From positions 1 through 64,000 of the forward strand of contig CAROLD010000001.1 of assembly GCA_949035555.1 (NCBI GenBank): a stretch of 64,000 nucleotides of DNA. Direction: 5' to 3'. The position numbers and the translations under genes are program-made. The stretch comes from an uncultured bacterium. GTDB lineage: Bacteria > Cyanobacteriota > Vampirovibrionia > Gastranaerophilales > Gastranaerophilaceae. Within the stretch, counting starts at the first letter, position 1; every line of letters begins with the position of its first letter. The notes below the pieces were generated by a model. The model was given only the letters and a program-made list of their open reading frames with translations, was not told where the DNA came from and did not search any database. Shown one piece after another: positions 19,801-27,604 of this stretch.

Positions 19801-21842
19801 ATTGTATTGGGATTACCAAAAACTTCATCAATATTGTTAATATCACCATCCGAATTTTTGTCTAATACTAAGAAACCGTCATTTGGACTTACCCACTGGA
19901 CTTTTTCTCGAATACCATCGGCATTCAAATCAAAATAAGCTTCAGATTCGTCAATAGCAATTAATTCAATCCCATTATCTTCTAAATCTATTACTAAAGG
20001 ATCAATTTGTTGCGGGATAATTGGTGAAGTTACAATAACTTCTTCTAAATCTCCAGGAAATTTACGCAAATTAATACCTAATTTTCCATTTGAAAAATCT
20101 TCTATAAATATTTTATTATTTATACAAAGTGTTGAACCATTTTGACCATTCCACTCATAAGTATTACCTTTTTTATCAATCCATAAACCTAGAGTATTTG
20201 CTGATTTAGTAGAGCCCTTTAGCACTTGATTTCCATAATATACAGCTCCAAAACTGTCACTATCAGTAATTCTAACTGATGAACATTCCGGATTAACTAT
20301 ATATTTATCATAACCGTCTCTAGCATTAACACTATCTGCATTTTTTGAAATTAAAACTGTGGAATCTCCATTATCATTTTCAACAATTTCAATAAAACTA
20401 AACATATTGTAATTAGTTTCTGTACTTAAAATTTCATTTAATTTAATATTTACTTCATTATAAGATGATGAATACGCTCTTATGCCAGTATAGGCATAAT
20501 CACTATCATATAATAATTCTATTCCATTATAATATGCCTCAAAGTCACGATAGCCTGAGATATAGTTATACACACCGGTTGCATCATTATATTCATCAAA
20601 TCCGTTTTTTAAATTTTCTATTGTATTTACAGCATTTTCTAATGAAGAAAGAATGATTTTATTCGGCTGGTTTTCATCATACCCTTTCGCATATACAATA
20701 ACATCAGCAAAATCATTATCAGCAAAGATACGACAAATTTGATTGTAATAATAATCAGTATTGCTTACAAAGCCCTCTAATATTGGATTATCATTTTCAA
20801 TTCCTGCGGCACCACCGGTAGGAACACCTTTTGGTCTAAATATATTTTTTATTTTTTTACCAACATATGCAACCCCAAATCCTAACTCAAGCAAAGGCGT
20901 AAGAATCGGAGCCAAAGCTTCTTCTGTCAAAGCCCCGCCATGCGCATCCTTTAACTTTTGACATAATGATTGATATGTAAAATTTTCATCTTCGGGAATA
21001 AAAGATGATTGATCTAAAAAATTATCTATTCCATGACCTTTGAATAGCTTTATTGCATCAGAAGTAAAGCTAATAGTAAAGCCCATCATTCCATTATTGC
21101 CACCATTTATAGAAATTGCATTATCTTCCATAATATTGTTTGCGCTAGGTTTGTAAATCTTAACTTCCCCTAAATGATCATATATGGTAGAAATGAAATC
21201 TTTAGAGATAACATGATTGTGTATATTTGAATAATTATGAGAGAATTTAAACCCATCTTTATTATCTAAATTATCTACCATTTGAGCAACACCTATTGCG
21301 TTAAAAGTGTGAACCTCGTATTGTTTATAGGCATCTTGAGCTCCAATTAATTGTGCAAGACCACCACCTAATGAATGTCCTGTTATTATTAGATTGGATG
21401 GGTCACTTGAAAAGGTATATCGTTCGTCTGTTATAGTATTTATCCATTCCCCTCGATTTAATATTTTAATAGCCTCTTTTAATACATTTTCAGCATCTTT
21501 ATACTGTTCCGGTTGTTTATTGTATCCAAACCCTAGTACATCATTCTTAATTGCATCTCGCCAACCTCGTTCATCAGCTGTAAATTCTGTACCTCTGAAT
21601 GCAACCACTAATTGTCCTGTTTTAGTATTCAAATATACTGCACCATCAAATCCAGACTCTTTAGGGTCATTTTTATGAAGTTCGTGTATTATTATCCATT
21701 CTTCATTATTATATTGAACTGAAATATACTGAATTTGATAACTTCTATATACTTCATCAGCAAAAAATGCAGCTAACTTTTTAATTTTTTCATCATTACT
21801 TGTAACAATTGATGAACCCTCAAATAAAGAATTTATAGGCAT
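13848..21842 (-). CDS. Giant RTX protein with N-terminal class 3 lipase domain
   Basis: 2664 residues. Residues about 20-290 are an alpha/beta-hydrolase class 3 lipase domain: FRGTEF oxyanion region, GHSLGG with nucleophile S157, probable D215, and H270 in GHGIDNF. Around 615-720 is a segment rich in EF-hand-like loops (DLNADGIRE, DKNSDGDINN, DENNDGVIDE, DLNSNGVVDD). From about 990 to 2620 there are many GGxGxDx-type calcium-binding nonapeptides broken into blocks by seven modules of the hemolysin-type calcium-binding-related kind, recognisable by FADGS/FSDGT-like endings. There is no signal peptide, as expected for C-terminal type I secretion. The SD (AAGGAG) overlaps the stop of the kelch gene, so translation is coupled. 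Likely a secreted or surface calcium-dependent lipase/adhesin; substrate unknown. Confidence 0.92.
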   Translation of the reverse strand: MPINSLFEGSSIVTSNDEKIKKLAAFFADEVYRSYQIQYISVQYNNEEWIIIHELHKNDPKESGFDGAVYLNTKTGQLVVAFRGTEFTADERGWRDAIKNDVLGFGYNKQPEQYKDAENVLKEAIKILNRGEWINTITDERYTFSSDPSNLIITGHSLGGGLAQLIGAQDAYKQYEVHTFNAIGVAQMVDNLDNKDGFKFSHNYSNIHNHVISKDFISTIYDHLGEVKIYKPSANNIMEDNAISINGGNNGMMGFTISFTSDAIKLFKGHGIDNFLDQSSFIPEDENFTYQSLCQKLKDAHGGALTEEALAPILTPLLELGFGVAYVGKKIKNIFRPKGVPTGGAAGIENDNPILEGFVSNTDYYYNQICRIFADNDFADVIVYAKGYDENQPNKIILSSLENAVNTIENLKNGFDEYNDATGVYNYISGYRDFEAYYNGIELLYDSDYAYTGIRAYSSSYNEVNIKLNEILSTETNYNMFSFIEIVENDNGDSTVLISKNADSVNARDGYDKYIVNPECSSVRITDSDSFGAVYYGNQVLKGSTKSANTLGLWIDKKGNTYEWNGQNGSTLCINNKIFIEDFSNGKLGINLRKFPGDLEEVIVTSPIIPQQIDPLVIDLEDNGIELIAIDESEAYFDLNADGIREKVQWVSPNDGFLVLDKNSDGDINNIDEVFGNPNTIGFDDLSQYDENNDGVIDENDTKFSQLRVWQDLNSNGVVDDGELTTLTERNIAKINLNYEPGDDDTFAEKSTIEYTNGTTTLIQDINLQVDYTNTKYDMPSVIPDSIKALPQSLGSGVVKDLYTSMVSNPTLQSYMENLVNKTSTEIYNSMDELLKVWTGLGNISNDEMRGLCPEYMVAVVEKFYNKPYKEEFNDENTVTVEEAAQAFVSNYDDIKNNLYTDIIIQSGKLSCLSGINYDSVNHEYVVNVDEEVITQNIKNYLLTANEYDTIILAKVLDNIRREYVYDFDASVLGDEYTDFQKLLLSGKYNISFDYGSEKNDIIVATKDGLTINKTMGSDIYIMKNGDNVIIDSFGSDRFYTGSGNDTIVSSGYNSGDAFVSSGDGDDNITIENKNKTTIYAGSGDNNIDVSYCKEANIYTGDGNNNLNVRCYEDYTSNITTGAGNDVINVYNGNSVISAGAGNDNIIIKDSNSVINFNLGDGQDTIQISKSKDSNKTSVIEFGEGISWDDLEFSKETEIIDKDDWDETLEYATFAENLVISIKGTNDKLTLRYWYGGQKGEYNSSYKYQADKLVFADGSVYTHKDIKGETFIGTDNDDIIDSTILNNIIEAKKGNDIINDPGGDDTYIFNLGDGQDIITDKNGDDTIQFGEGIKLEDLEFYRVQNPDASDEYGDQLIYKANFDDLLIKIKNSDDQIRIKNYYYDYREYSDKNVEFSIETIKFSDGTSINKDKIEELRLYPSGSGTNYIYDKGKSDIYNLEGNTIVIDTSGSDIYNSTSGDVYIVDYETKSIYDVAEEYSEEKFGSYEQYEAYLSSLLGSDTYNLGSGNDTIIDNSSGNDVIHAGAGDDIITTDCYGTLTVYGEDGDDTIHSFYRDDIFISGGNGNDNIEVFNNGNGEVHGDAGDDYIYINHLNDAIVSGGTGNDKIKFRANKLVYNFNLGDGQDVIRFAYQDKYCDSTIKFGEGITWDDLQFTNITEVLNQEEVDLYNVPEEIAFSLKIKIKGTEDSIIVRYWFGGDEAFYEYRKSDIYQIEKFEFADGSTYTKDDIVIIPEELIPPAIEDNIYRFNIGDGQLVIRDYYGSDKLIFGENITVNDLEFYRTEHQYDPTLSNNYWGTQYADDLIIKFKNSSDEIIIMNYYGFDYLYDENWNTIGYDSPFVVEVLEFSDGQTLTVSDVENLRTIPDTDGDDYLVGKTDANTYNLRGNNRVTDFGGNDTYISTTSAMQIIKDYSNPYYEQDNTKSYDISKFQNKEDYKIYLESFDNGNDTYNLGSGNDAIIDQSSGYDLIYTGDGLDSISVGDAGYAKVFAEGGNDSIYAYERDITELYGGDGDDHITVSNGKWSYISGDNGDDTIETSDCLDLIINGGNGIDTINVTNCTNTIIDAGANNDFITAENSTILEIDTGSGNDEIEIHNYQDLTLNAESGDDNINIFNDSYYGTSHVYGGDGVDNINVNFGETTTIDGGNGNDIIDVSNVNNVNIYGGDGDDEIYVSGTNISTTISGGSGNDNIRVEDRATTTLVFNLGDGQDQVLLKKTDTTLSTIRFGEGITWQDLEFERQTVLSEDDNTVDEDNMVIKIKNSSDQIVIKYWFGANNNADQYESSRYYKIDNFIFANGTIYTKEDILEEIMTRSYIGGTNNDDVLYGTSENDFIHGKKGNDIIIDNYISDDTYIFDLGDGKDTITDKGGNDIIKFGDGISQDDIILTKDNNDLLINIKDAEDQIRIKDWALSYDNQIETFKFRDNNNLTNINAQIHNYIGTDDDDTIVGNTKNNIIDGGLGADTMFGDLGDDTYIVDNINDIVVEYENQGSDTIKSSVTYALTDNVENLILTGNDNIDATGNELDNNIMGNSGNNMLSGGNGNDSYIFGLNNGGSDTISDSAGNDRVLFENSVDKSNIAIYQDGNDLIIDYGSNLGSDRITIKNQSNADNAIEKFELSDGSYISNSDINQIIQNMTAYAQNNAIEFTGIDSVKNNADLMNLVASAWHS

Positions 21843-21848
21843 AATACA

Positions 21849-23015
21849 CTACTCCTTTTCCTTTTTCCACACATATATTTTGTCTGAGACATTAGTAATC
21901 CACCTATATTTGTTGCGATTAGCTCCTCCCATATATAATAACTCATCGTCATTTAAATTTATTACAGTTGCTAAAATATTTGGTGTTAAATAATTTTTAT
22001 ATTTTATGTTAAATGTTTTTGGATTAAATTCTAAAACTTGTGAATTTACACCAGTGTAAGACCTGAAAATAAGAATATTATCGTTTTCAAGAAGAAATAA
22101 ATCACTTATACCATCTATATATAAAGGTCTTGGAGCATTTGAGTATGTTTTAGTTTCTATATTGAAAAGACTTATTGCTACATCATGGAAAATTACTATT
22201 GTTTTTTTATTTTTCAATAAAATTCCTACTGGTTCTCTAAATGAAAAGTACTCTTCATTTTTGTACTTTTTATATGTATTATAAAAATTCCCTTTATTTT
22301 TTATATTTACAACAATAATATTTGAACCCCAGAGAAAATATAAATTATTATTTATTCTTCCAATATATGCATCAATAAAAATTCCGTTTTTTTGCTCCTT
22401 AACATTAAATAGTTTATTAGTTGTATTATTATAAACACTGTAATTTCCAAAAATATCAAAAACATCAGCAATGAACACCTCCTCATCAGAAATATCTTCA
22501 ATTATAGCATTGGAAATTATTTCGGAATTTAGCCTTTCTTTAACTTCAATAATTTTATTTTTTCGATGCAAATAAATAGATACTCTATTTTCACTATTAT
22601 ATTTTCCACCAACAATAAGAACATTACCATTAGAAAGCAATTTTAATGAACATTCAAATGCTGGATATGGCATATCCGGTCCATTAATTGATGTACCGGT
22701 TTTAGGGTCAAATATTTCTGTAGAAATTAATATATGTTCATCTTTATCTCGTCCGCCAACAATAAAAACTCTGCCATCTTGAAGTAATATTGAAGAATGT
22801 TTATATCTTGGAGTCAACATTCTTCCTATTTCATAGAACCCTTCTCCATTTTTATGCAGCCTACTTGGAAGCTCAAAAGTTTTAGTCACAGTTGTTTTAT
22901 TTGTACCGTTTATCCCATTTTGAGATGCAAAACCAAAATTCACTGATAGTGATATTATTGCAACAGCTACCAATACCACACCTATAACACCAAAAGTTTT
23001 TTTCATCACTTCCAT
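21849..23015 (-). CDS. Kelch-like beta-propeller protein with N-terminal membrane anchor (copy next to RTX lipase)
   Basis: 388 residues. A hydrophobic N-terminal segment (VIGVVLVAVAIISLSVNFGFA) acts as signal peptide or anchor. Kelch-type blades follow: HSSILLQDGRVFIVGG, then TEIFDPKTGT, then SNGNVLIVGG; later blades are degenerate but the repeat period persists to YMGGAN. Probably periplasmic or surface exposed. The ATG has an AGAGG SD and sits behind a leader with two overlapping hairpins. The stop codon overlaps the SD of the RTX lipase gene, so the two are made together; a partner, chaperone or immunity role is possible but unproven. The first 90 residues are nearly identical to the paralogue at 23844-25136 while the rest has diverged strongly. 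Confidence 0.75.
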   Translation of the reverse strand: MEVMKKTFGVIGVVLVAVAIISLSVNFGFASQNGINGTNKTTVTKTFELPSRLHKNGEGFYEIGRMLTPRYKHSSILLQDGRVFIVGGRDKDEHILISTEIFDPKTGTSINGPDMPYPAFECSLKLLSNGNVLIVGGKYNSENRVSIYLHRKNKIIEVKERLNSEIISNAIIEDISDEEVFIADVFDIFGNYSVYNNTTNKLFNVKEQKNGIFIDAYIGRINNNLYFLWGSNIIVVNIKNKGNFYNTYKKYKNEEYFSFREPVGILLKNKKTIVIFHDVAISLFNIETKTYSNAPRPLYIDGISDLFLLENDNILIFRSYTGVNSQVLEFNPKTFNIKYKNYLTPNILATVINLNDDELLYMGGANRNKYRWITNVSDKIYVWKKEKE

Positions 23016-23038
23016 TAGATTACCTCTCGTTTAACATA

Positions 23039-23075
23039 CTACTAAAACCTTTAATTACTAGTAGCCAATCGGCTA
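23039..23075 (-). promoter_or_regulatory. Kelch leader with two overlapping hairpins (copy 1)
   Basis: On the minus strand CTACTA/TAGTAG arms (23039-23064) and TAGCC/GGCTA arms (23062-23075) share bases, so only one stem can form at a time. The same arrangement is at 25160-25196, 2121 bp away. It lies 24-60 bp upstream of the kelch ATG and could be an attenuator-like element; function is inferred. Confidence 0.4.
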
Positions 23076-23082
23076 TATTTTT

Positions 23083-23844
23083 TTAGTAAAAATTATTTCC
23101 GGCATTTATAGAAATTGCATTATCTTCCATAATATTGTTTGCGCTAGGTTTGTAAATCTTAACTTCCCCTAAATGATCATATATGGTAGAAATGAAATCT
23201 TTAGAGATAACATGATTGTGTATATTTGAATAATTATGAGAGAATTTAAACCCATCTTTATTATCTAAATTATCTACCATTTGAGCAACACCTATTGCGT
23301 TAAAAGTGTGAACCTCGTATTGTTTATAGGCATCTTGAGCTCCAATTAATTGTGCAAGACCACCACCTAATGAATGTCCTGTTATTATTAGATTGGATGG
23401 GTCACTTGAAAAGGTATATCGTTCGTCTGTTATAGTATTTATCCATTCCCCTCGATTTAATATTTTAATAGCCTCTTTTAATACATTTTCAGCATCTTTA
23501 TACTGTTCCGGTTGTTTATTGTATCCAAACCCTAGTACATCATTCTTAATTGCATCTCGCCAACCTCGTTCATCAGCTGTAAATTCTGTACCTCTGAATG
23601 CAACCACTAATTGTCCTGTTTTAGTATTCAAATATACTGCACCATCAAATCCAGATGCATCAATACCGGTATTGTTATGCTGTTCATATATTACAATCCA
23701 TTCTTCATTATTATATTGAACTGGACTATATTGGATTTGATAACTTCTATATACTTCATCAGCAAAAAATGCTGCTAAACTGTTTATTTCATCCTCTTTG
23801 GATTGTTGAGTTCCAGAATTTTCAAGTACAGCATTTTCAACCAT
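23083..23844 (-). CDS. Truncated duplicate of the RTX protein's lipase domain
   Basis: 253 residues. From SGFDGAVYL to NAISIN it is identical to the start of the 2664-aa RTX lipase, including GHSLGG, but the first 65 residues have diverged. It ends early: after SINAGNN the frame runs into the leader of the next kelch gene and stops. It lacks the equivalent of catalytic H270, all RTX repeats and the secretion signal, so it is unlikely to be an active secreted lipase. Its ATG overlaps the stop of the upstream kelch gene (TAATG), so it would still be translated by coupling. Either a decaying duplicate or a donor cassette for gene conversion. Confidence 0.85.
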   Translation of the reverse strand: MVENAVLENSGTQQSKEDEINSLAAFFADEVYRSYQIQYSPVQYNNEEWIVIYEQHNNTGIDASGFDGAVYLNTKTGQLVVAFRGTEFTADERGWRDAIKNDVLGFGYNKQPEQYKDAENVLKEAIKILNRGEWINTITDERYTFSSDPSNLIITGHSLGGGLAQLIGAQDAYKQYEVHTFNAIGVAQMVDNLDNKDGFKFSHNYSNIHNHVISKDFISTIYDHLGEVKIYKPSANNIMEDNAISINAGNNFY

Positions 23845-25136
23845 TAGTTATTCTCCTTTTTCGTTTTCCACACATATATTTTGTCTGAGACATTATCATA
23901 TTTATATTTGAAGGGATTTATAGTTGGAATAATTCCTCCTGAATATAAAAATTTATCATTATTTAATTCTGTTAAACTTCCAAAAGAAAAACTATTAGGG
24001 TTATCATATATTTTTGGTTTTATTTCAAAAGTATTAGAATCAATTTCATACAATTTGTTATGTGTAACAATTAAAATATGATTATTGCTTAAAAGATAAA
24101 TATTATAAATAGACGCTGATGAAAAATAATCAGAAAAGGGGATTCCTCTTACAAATTTATTATCCTTTATATCATATAAATATAATTTATTTTTAGGTGT
24201 AAATAAGACTATTTTATTTTTATCATTTAGCATAATTCCCTTACTTGAATAGATGTTATTTTGTTGTGCAATAAATACTTCAGGTTTCAGAATAGAACAT
24301 ACTCCCGTTAAAGCTCCTTTAGGTTTTGTCAATTTTACACATTTAGAAAATGAATCAGGATTTATTGAAAAATTTTTAAGTTCTTTTCCTGATATCCTCA
24401 TTAAATTATCTAGATTTGATACATTACCGCAAGGTAGTAATGTAAAATAAAAAGTATTATTATCTTGTAATAAAAAACTTACACGATAATCTCCAGTAAA
24501 TCTTGTAGAATAATCCTCAATTATATTAGTCCTAGGATTATAATAGATAGCTCTTGAAAAAGGAAATGAATTATTGGATGTAATTATTATTTCATCATTA
24601 TTTATTTCTTTGATAAAAGTAGTAGATGAACGAAATGTAAAATATGGAACATGAATCTCTATTATTTTTTCTAATCTATTTTTATTGGGATTATATATAG
24701 CTATTTGTTGTCGATTCCCACCATAAATAATTAAAATATGTCCGTCAGATAATTTAAACAAAGCAGGATTATTTACAGGAAAAGGTAAATTGGGTCCTGC
24801 AATAGATTTTTTAGTTTTCATATCAAATATTTCAGTACTATTTAAAATTCCATCAATCGTACCATTCTTTGATCCACCTACAATAAAAACTCTGTCATCA
24901 TCTAATAATATTGAAGAATGATTATATCTTGGAGTCAACATTCTTCCTATTTTATAGAACCCTTCTCCATTTTTATGCAATCGACTTGGAAGCTCAAATT
25001 TTTTATTGACAGTTGTTTTATTTGATCCGTTTATCCCATTTTGAGATGCAAAACCAAAATTCACTGATAGTGATATTATTGCAACAGCTACCAATACCAC
25101 ACCTATAACACCAAAAGTTTTTTTCATCACTTCCAT
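23844..25136 (-). CDS. Kelch-like beta-propeller protein with N-terminal membrane anchor (second copy)
   Basis: 430 residues, paralogue of the gene at 21849-23015. The anchor and first blade (HSSILLDDDRVFIVGG) match nearly residue for residue; afterwards only the kelch pattern is shared (TEIFDMKTKK, SDGHILIIYGG, FLYSGG). The same leader and AGAGG SD precede the ATG. The stop overlaps the ATG of the truncated lipase gene. Likely exported; role unknown. The constant N-terminus and diverged C-terminus suggest recent duplication with conversion of the front part or selection on the propeller. Confidence 0.75.
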   Translation of the reverse strand: MEVMKKTFGVIGVVLVAVAIISLSVNFGFASQNGINGSNKTTVNKKFELPSRLHKNGEGFYKIGRMLTPRYNHSSILLDDDRVFIVGGSKNGTIDGILNSTEIFDMKTKKSIAGPNLPFPVNNPALFKLSDGHILIIYGGNRQQIAIYNPNKNRLEKIIEIHVPYFTFRSSTTFIKEINNDEIIITSNNSFPFSRAIYYNPRTNIIEDYSTRFTGDYRVSFLLQDNNTFYFTLLPCGNVSNLDNLMRISGKELKNFSINPDSFSKCVKLTKPKGALTGVCSILKPEVFIAQQNNIYSSKGIMLNDKNKIVLFTPKNKLYLYDIKDNKFVRGIPFSDYFSSASIYNIYLLSNNHILIVTHNKLYEIDSNTFEIKPKIYDNPNSFSFGSLTELNNDKFLYSGGIIPTINPFKYKYDNVSDKIYVWKTKKENN

Positions 25137-25159
25137 TAGATTACCTCTCGTTTAACATA

Positions 25160-25196
25160 CTACTAAAACCTTTAATTACTAGTAGCCAATCGGCTA
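25160..25196 (-). promoter_or_regulatory. Kelch leader with two overlapping hairpins (copy 2)
   Basis: Arms at 25160-25165/25180-25185 and 25183-25187/25192-25196, the same sequence and spacing as copy 1. This is presumably the upstream control region of the whole kelch-lipase cluster, since nothing on this strand precedes it except phage remnants. Confidence 0.4.
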
Positions 25197-25269
25197 TATT
25201 TTTTTAGTAAAAGTTTTTTCATTTTTAATATTACCTCTAATTGCAAGAATAATCTTGTTTTTAACAAAA

Positions 25270-25304
25270 AATAACCTTATATTTATTTTAAATATAAGGT
25301 TATT
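25270..25304 (-). terminator. AT-rich hairpin at end of phage gpG remnant
   Basis: Perfect 15-bp stem (25270-25284 with 25290-25304) with 5-nt loop; overlaps the last codons of the gpG-like pseudogene and is followed on the minus strand by TTTTTGTTAA. Likely an intrinsic terminator, which would separate the phage remnant from the kelch cluster. Confidence 0.55.
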
Positions 25305-25728
25305 TGCTGTAATATTTCTTCAAAATCATCATCAGTAAGTTTGAGATAAGGTCTTGCAGGTATTTTAACTTTTTTATTTCTTCCTGCTTTTCCGCCAAGT
25401 TGATGAATTGCGGCATAATCGAGATTTGAACCTATGACGGCTGAATGAGATATTGGGTATTAACAGACGAAGCAAGCTGACCCTCAACTTGCAAAATTTG
25501 TCCCGGCCATTTATCTTTCTTTTTTCGATTTTCTTTTGTGATTTCTGCAAGTTCAGTCCATTTGTCAGGTCTGCCCTCTTCTTTAAAGTTTTCCTCTGTA
25601 GAGGATGCAAAAATACCTGCGATGTTCTTCATTAACGGTCGCATGTTTTCACCTCGTTTCGCGAGTTCAAGCAGTTTTTCATTTACTGCTTTATTGTCGA
25701 TTTTGATTTCAATCGGCTCATTAGCCAT
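25283..25728 (-). pseudogene. Phage virion morphogenesis (Mu gpG-like) protein, frameshifted
   Basis: From the ATG at 25728 the first frame reads about 95 residues (EENFKEEGRPDKWTELA, GQILQVEGQL) and stops at 25432. In another frame the expected C-terminus continues: IGSNLDYAAIHQLGGKAG, then KIPARPYLKL, ending at the TAA 25283-25285. IHQLGG and the IPARPF-like ending are hallmarks of the Mu gpG/virion morphogenesis family. One frameshift near 25445-25455 therefore separates two intact halves. The ATG overlaps the end of the methyltransferase fragment. Confidence 0.75.
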
Positions 25729-26091
25729 TGAATTTATCCATTATTGGATAATTGGCAATCAATAATTCCTTAAAAACTTTGTTTGCTCTGTTATTGCCCT
25801 GACGGTTATTGATTCCGTTTTGTCTTTCCACTTCAACCATTTCAAAACCTTTGTATAATTCTCGGATTTTTTGTGAATCATCATATGAAAGCAAAAATCT
25901 GCCTTTGATATTTTTTAGAGTTTCGCATAACCCCTCATGGTCAAAGTCTTCAGTGGATGTTACTTCATAACCACAACCTGTTGAATATGGGGGATCGCAA
26001 TAGAAAAATGCGTTTTCAAAATCATATTGTGTAACTATTTTTTGAAATCACGATTTTCAATCATAACCTTATCAAGACGTTTATGAATTGC
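25721..26091 (-). pseudogene. D12-class DNA adenine methyltransferase fragment
   Basis: The frame ending at 25721 encodes FYCDPPYS (catalytic DPPY at 25985-25996), then DFDHEGLCETLKNIKG and RANKVFKELLI, characteristic of Dam/D12-type N6-adenine methyltransferases of Mu-like phages. A start piece AIHKRLDKVMIENRDF from 26091 is in another frame, shifted at an A6 run (26038-26043). The N-terminal AdoMet-binding FxGxG part is gone; the fragment instead follows the transposase C-terminus directly, marking a deletion junction. Confidence 0.7.
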
Positions 26092-27444
26092 TTTTTGTAC
26101 TGCTGATTGTATTCTTCCATATCTTTTACAGTTCCAAGAACCCTCGCCATCGGATGTACCTTTTGCACTCTGTATGCTACGCATAAAGGTTCACCTTTAG
26201 CAGAGTAAACGTGGACTTTTGAAAGGTCAAATAAACTGTATCGGATATATATTTTATCCCTGAGTCCGAGAATTGCATCGCTTCTGTAATGCATATTTAA
26301 GAATGTAATTCCATGTTTATTAATAGTCCTGCCCTCTGTTTTCATCATTAAATAATCAAGAGCAGATTTATTTATATCCTGCCTTTGAACGGAATTTAAT
26401 ACCTCTTGAATGCTTCTTGAACGATCATTAGGACAAGGCTTTCGGGATCATACCTAAGTTAAGAATTGAATTTCTAAGAGCTGATGCAATACATTGAGTA
26501 TTTTCAGTCATCATAATTTCATACCCGACAAGTGCTGTTGATTTCCAATCTAAAAAACCAACGAGTGTTGCTCTCGTTGGTTTTCCTGTAAATGGATTAA
26601 TAACTTGAAAATTAAGAACGTGTCCGTCTGCGATTAGAACATCACCCACTTCAATTTTAGAAAGGTCTCTTTCAATATACGGTTCAACCTTGTCGTGATA
26701 TGCTTTCATTCCCTCACGTTTTAATACCCATTCGGCATAATTATTATTTCTAAAATGTTCTGCATATCTTTTAAATGTAATACTGCTTGGTAGAGAGTTT
26801 TCATCATATCCTTGTTTGATTAATATCTGTTTTGTTAATCGAATTGCCGTATTAAAGCCAAATCTGTTTTGATGAAGTAATAAAGATAATAAAACCTTTT
26901 TCATATTTTCATCCAAAATGGTATTGTACTCACCCTGTTTTGTAATTTTATATTGAGGAATTAAACTTTCTGCATTTCCGCTTTTTAGATAGGCTTGGAT
27001 GTATCGTCTTAAAGTTCCTATTGAAATACTTCCCATAAACTCGTAAGCTTTTGGTAAATATAATCCTGTATTATATAACTCCAAAAACTCATGGTCTGCT
27101 TGATTTTGAGTCGGATATTTTTTTCGATGTTCAAGAGCAGCCTTAACAATATTTATTCTATGATTAGCGGTTTGTCTTGCTTTATCCGTTACAACCGGTA
27201 GTTGATAATTTAATGGTACAAGTGCCGTTGATTTTGTTTCATTCTCACGAAGTTTTTGTTGTAATTCAGGCTCTAAACTTGAAAACAATATTTCATAAGA
27301 TATGCCGCCATTGACTTTAACCTCTCTTGAAATATATTTACTTTCGGGTTTATTGAGTTCCATTCGAATTGAACGAGTGCTTTTTAAACCTTTAGCCTGT
27401 GCGACTTCTTTAATGTTTATATATTCGTTTTTCATGGTACACAC
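26061..27444 (-). pseudogene. MuA-type transposase with internal deletion and frameshift
   Basis: The part from 27444 to 26428 (about 338 residues) has the N-terminal DNA-binding region, a helical IS end-binding region and the start of the DDE core (VGDVLIADGH, then FLDWKSTALVGYEI), stopping after GMIPKALS. In another frame from about 26431, PNDRSRSIQEVL leads into the Mu transposase C-terminal beta-barrel: HGITFLNMHYRSD, LRDKIYIRYSLFDLSKV. The catalytic-core portion between is deleted, so the enzyme cannot be active. The frame then runs to a stop at 26061 through sequence belonging to the methyltransferase. An ATG at 27435 is an alternative start. Confidence 0.8.
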
Positions 27445-27604
27445 ACATTAACTCTGAAGACGAAGAATTGGAACACCACTTCCGAGCATTGTGTCGGTTT
27501 CGTATCAATTAATAAAGGGGAACTTTTCTTAAATTCTCTGTTACTTTTTCTTAAAATTGATGTTAATTTTCAGATTAAAATTTCAAATTACTCAAATTAC
27601 TCAC

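Noticed and set aside
16587..21678. Several plus-strand open frames inside the RTX gene
   Set aside because: They are antisense to repetitive RTX or lipase coding sequence; no RBS or plausible protein composition.
23083..23844. A functional second secreted lipase
   Set aside because: It lacks the equivalent of His270, the RTX repeats and the C-terminal secretion region.
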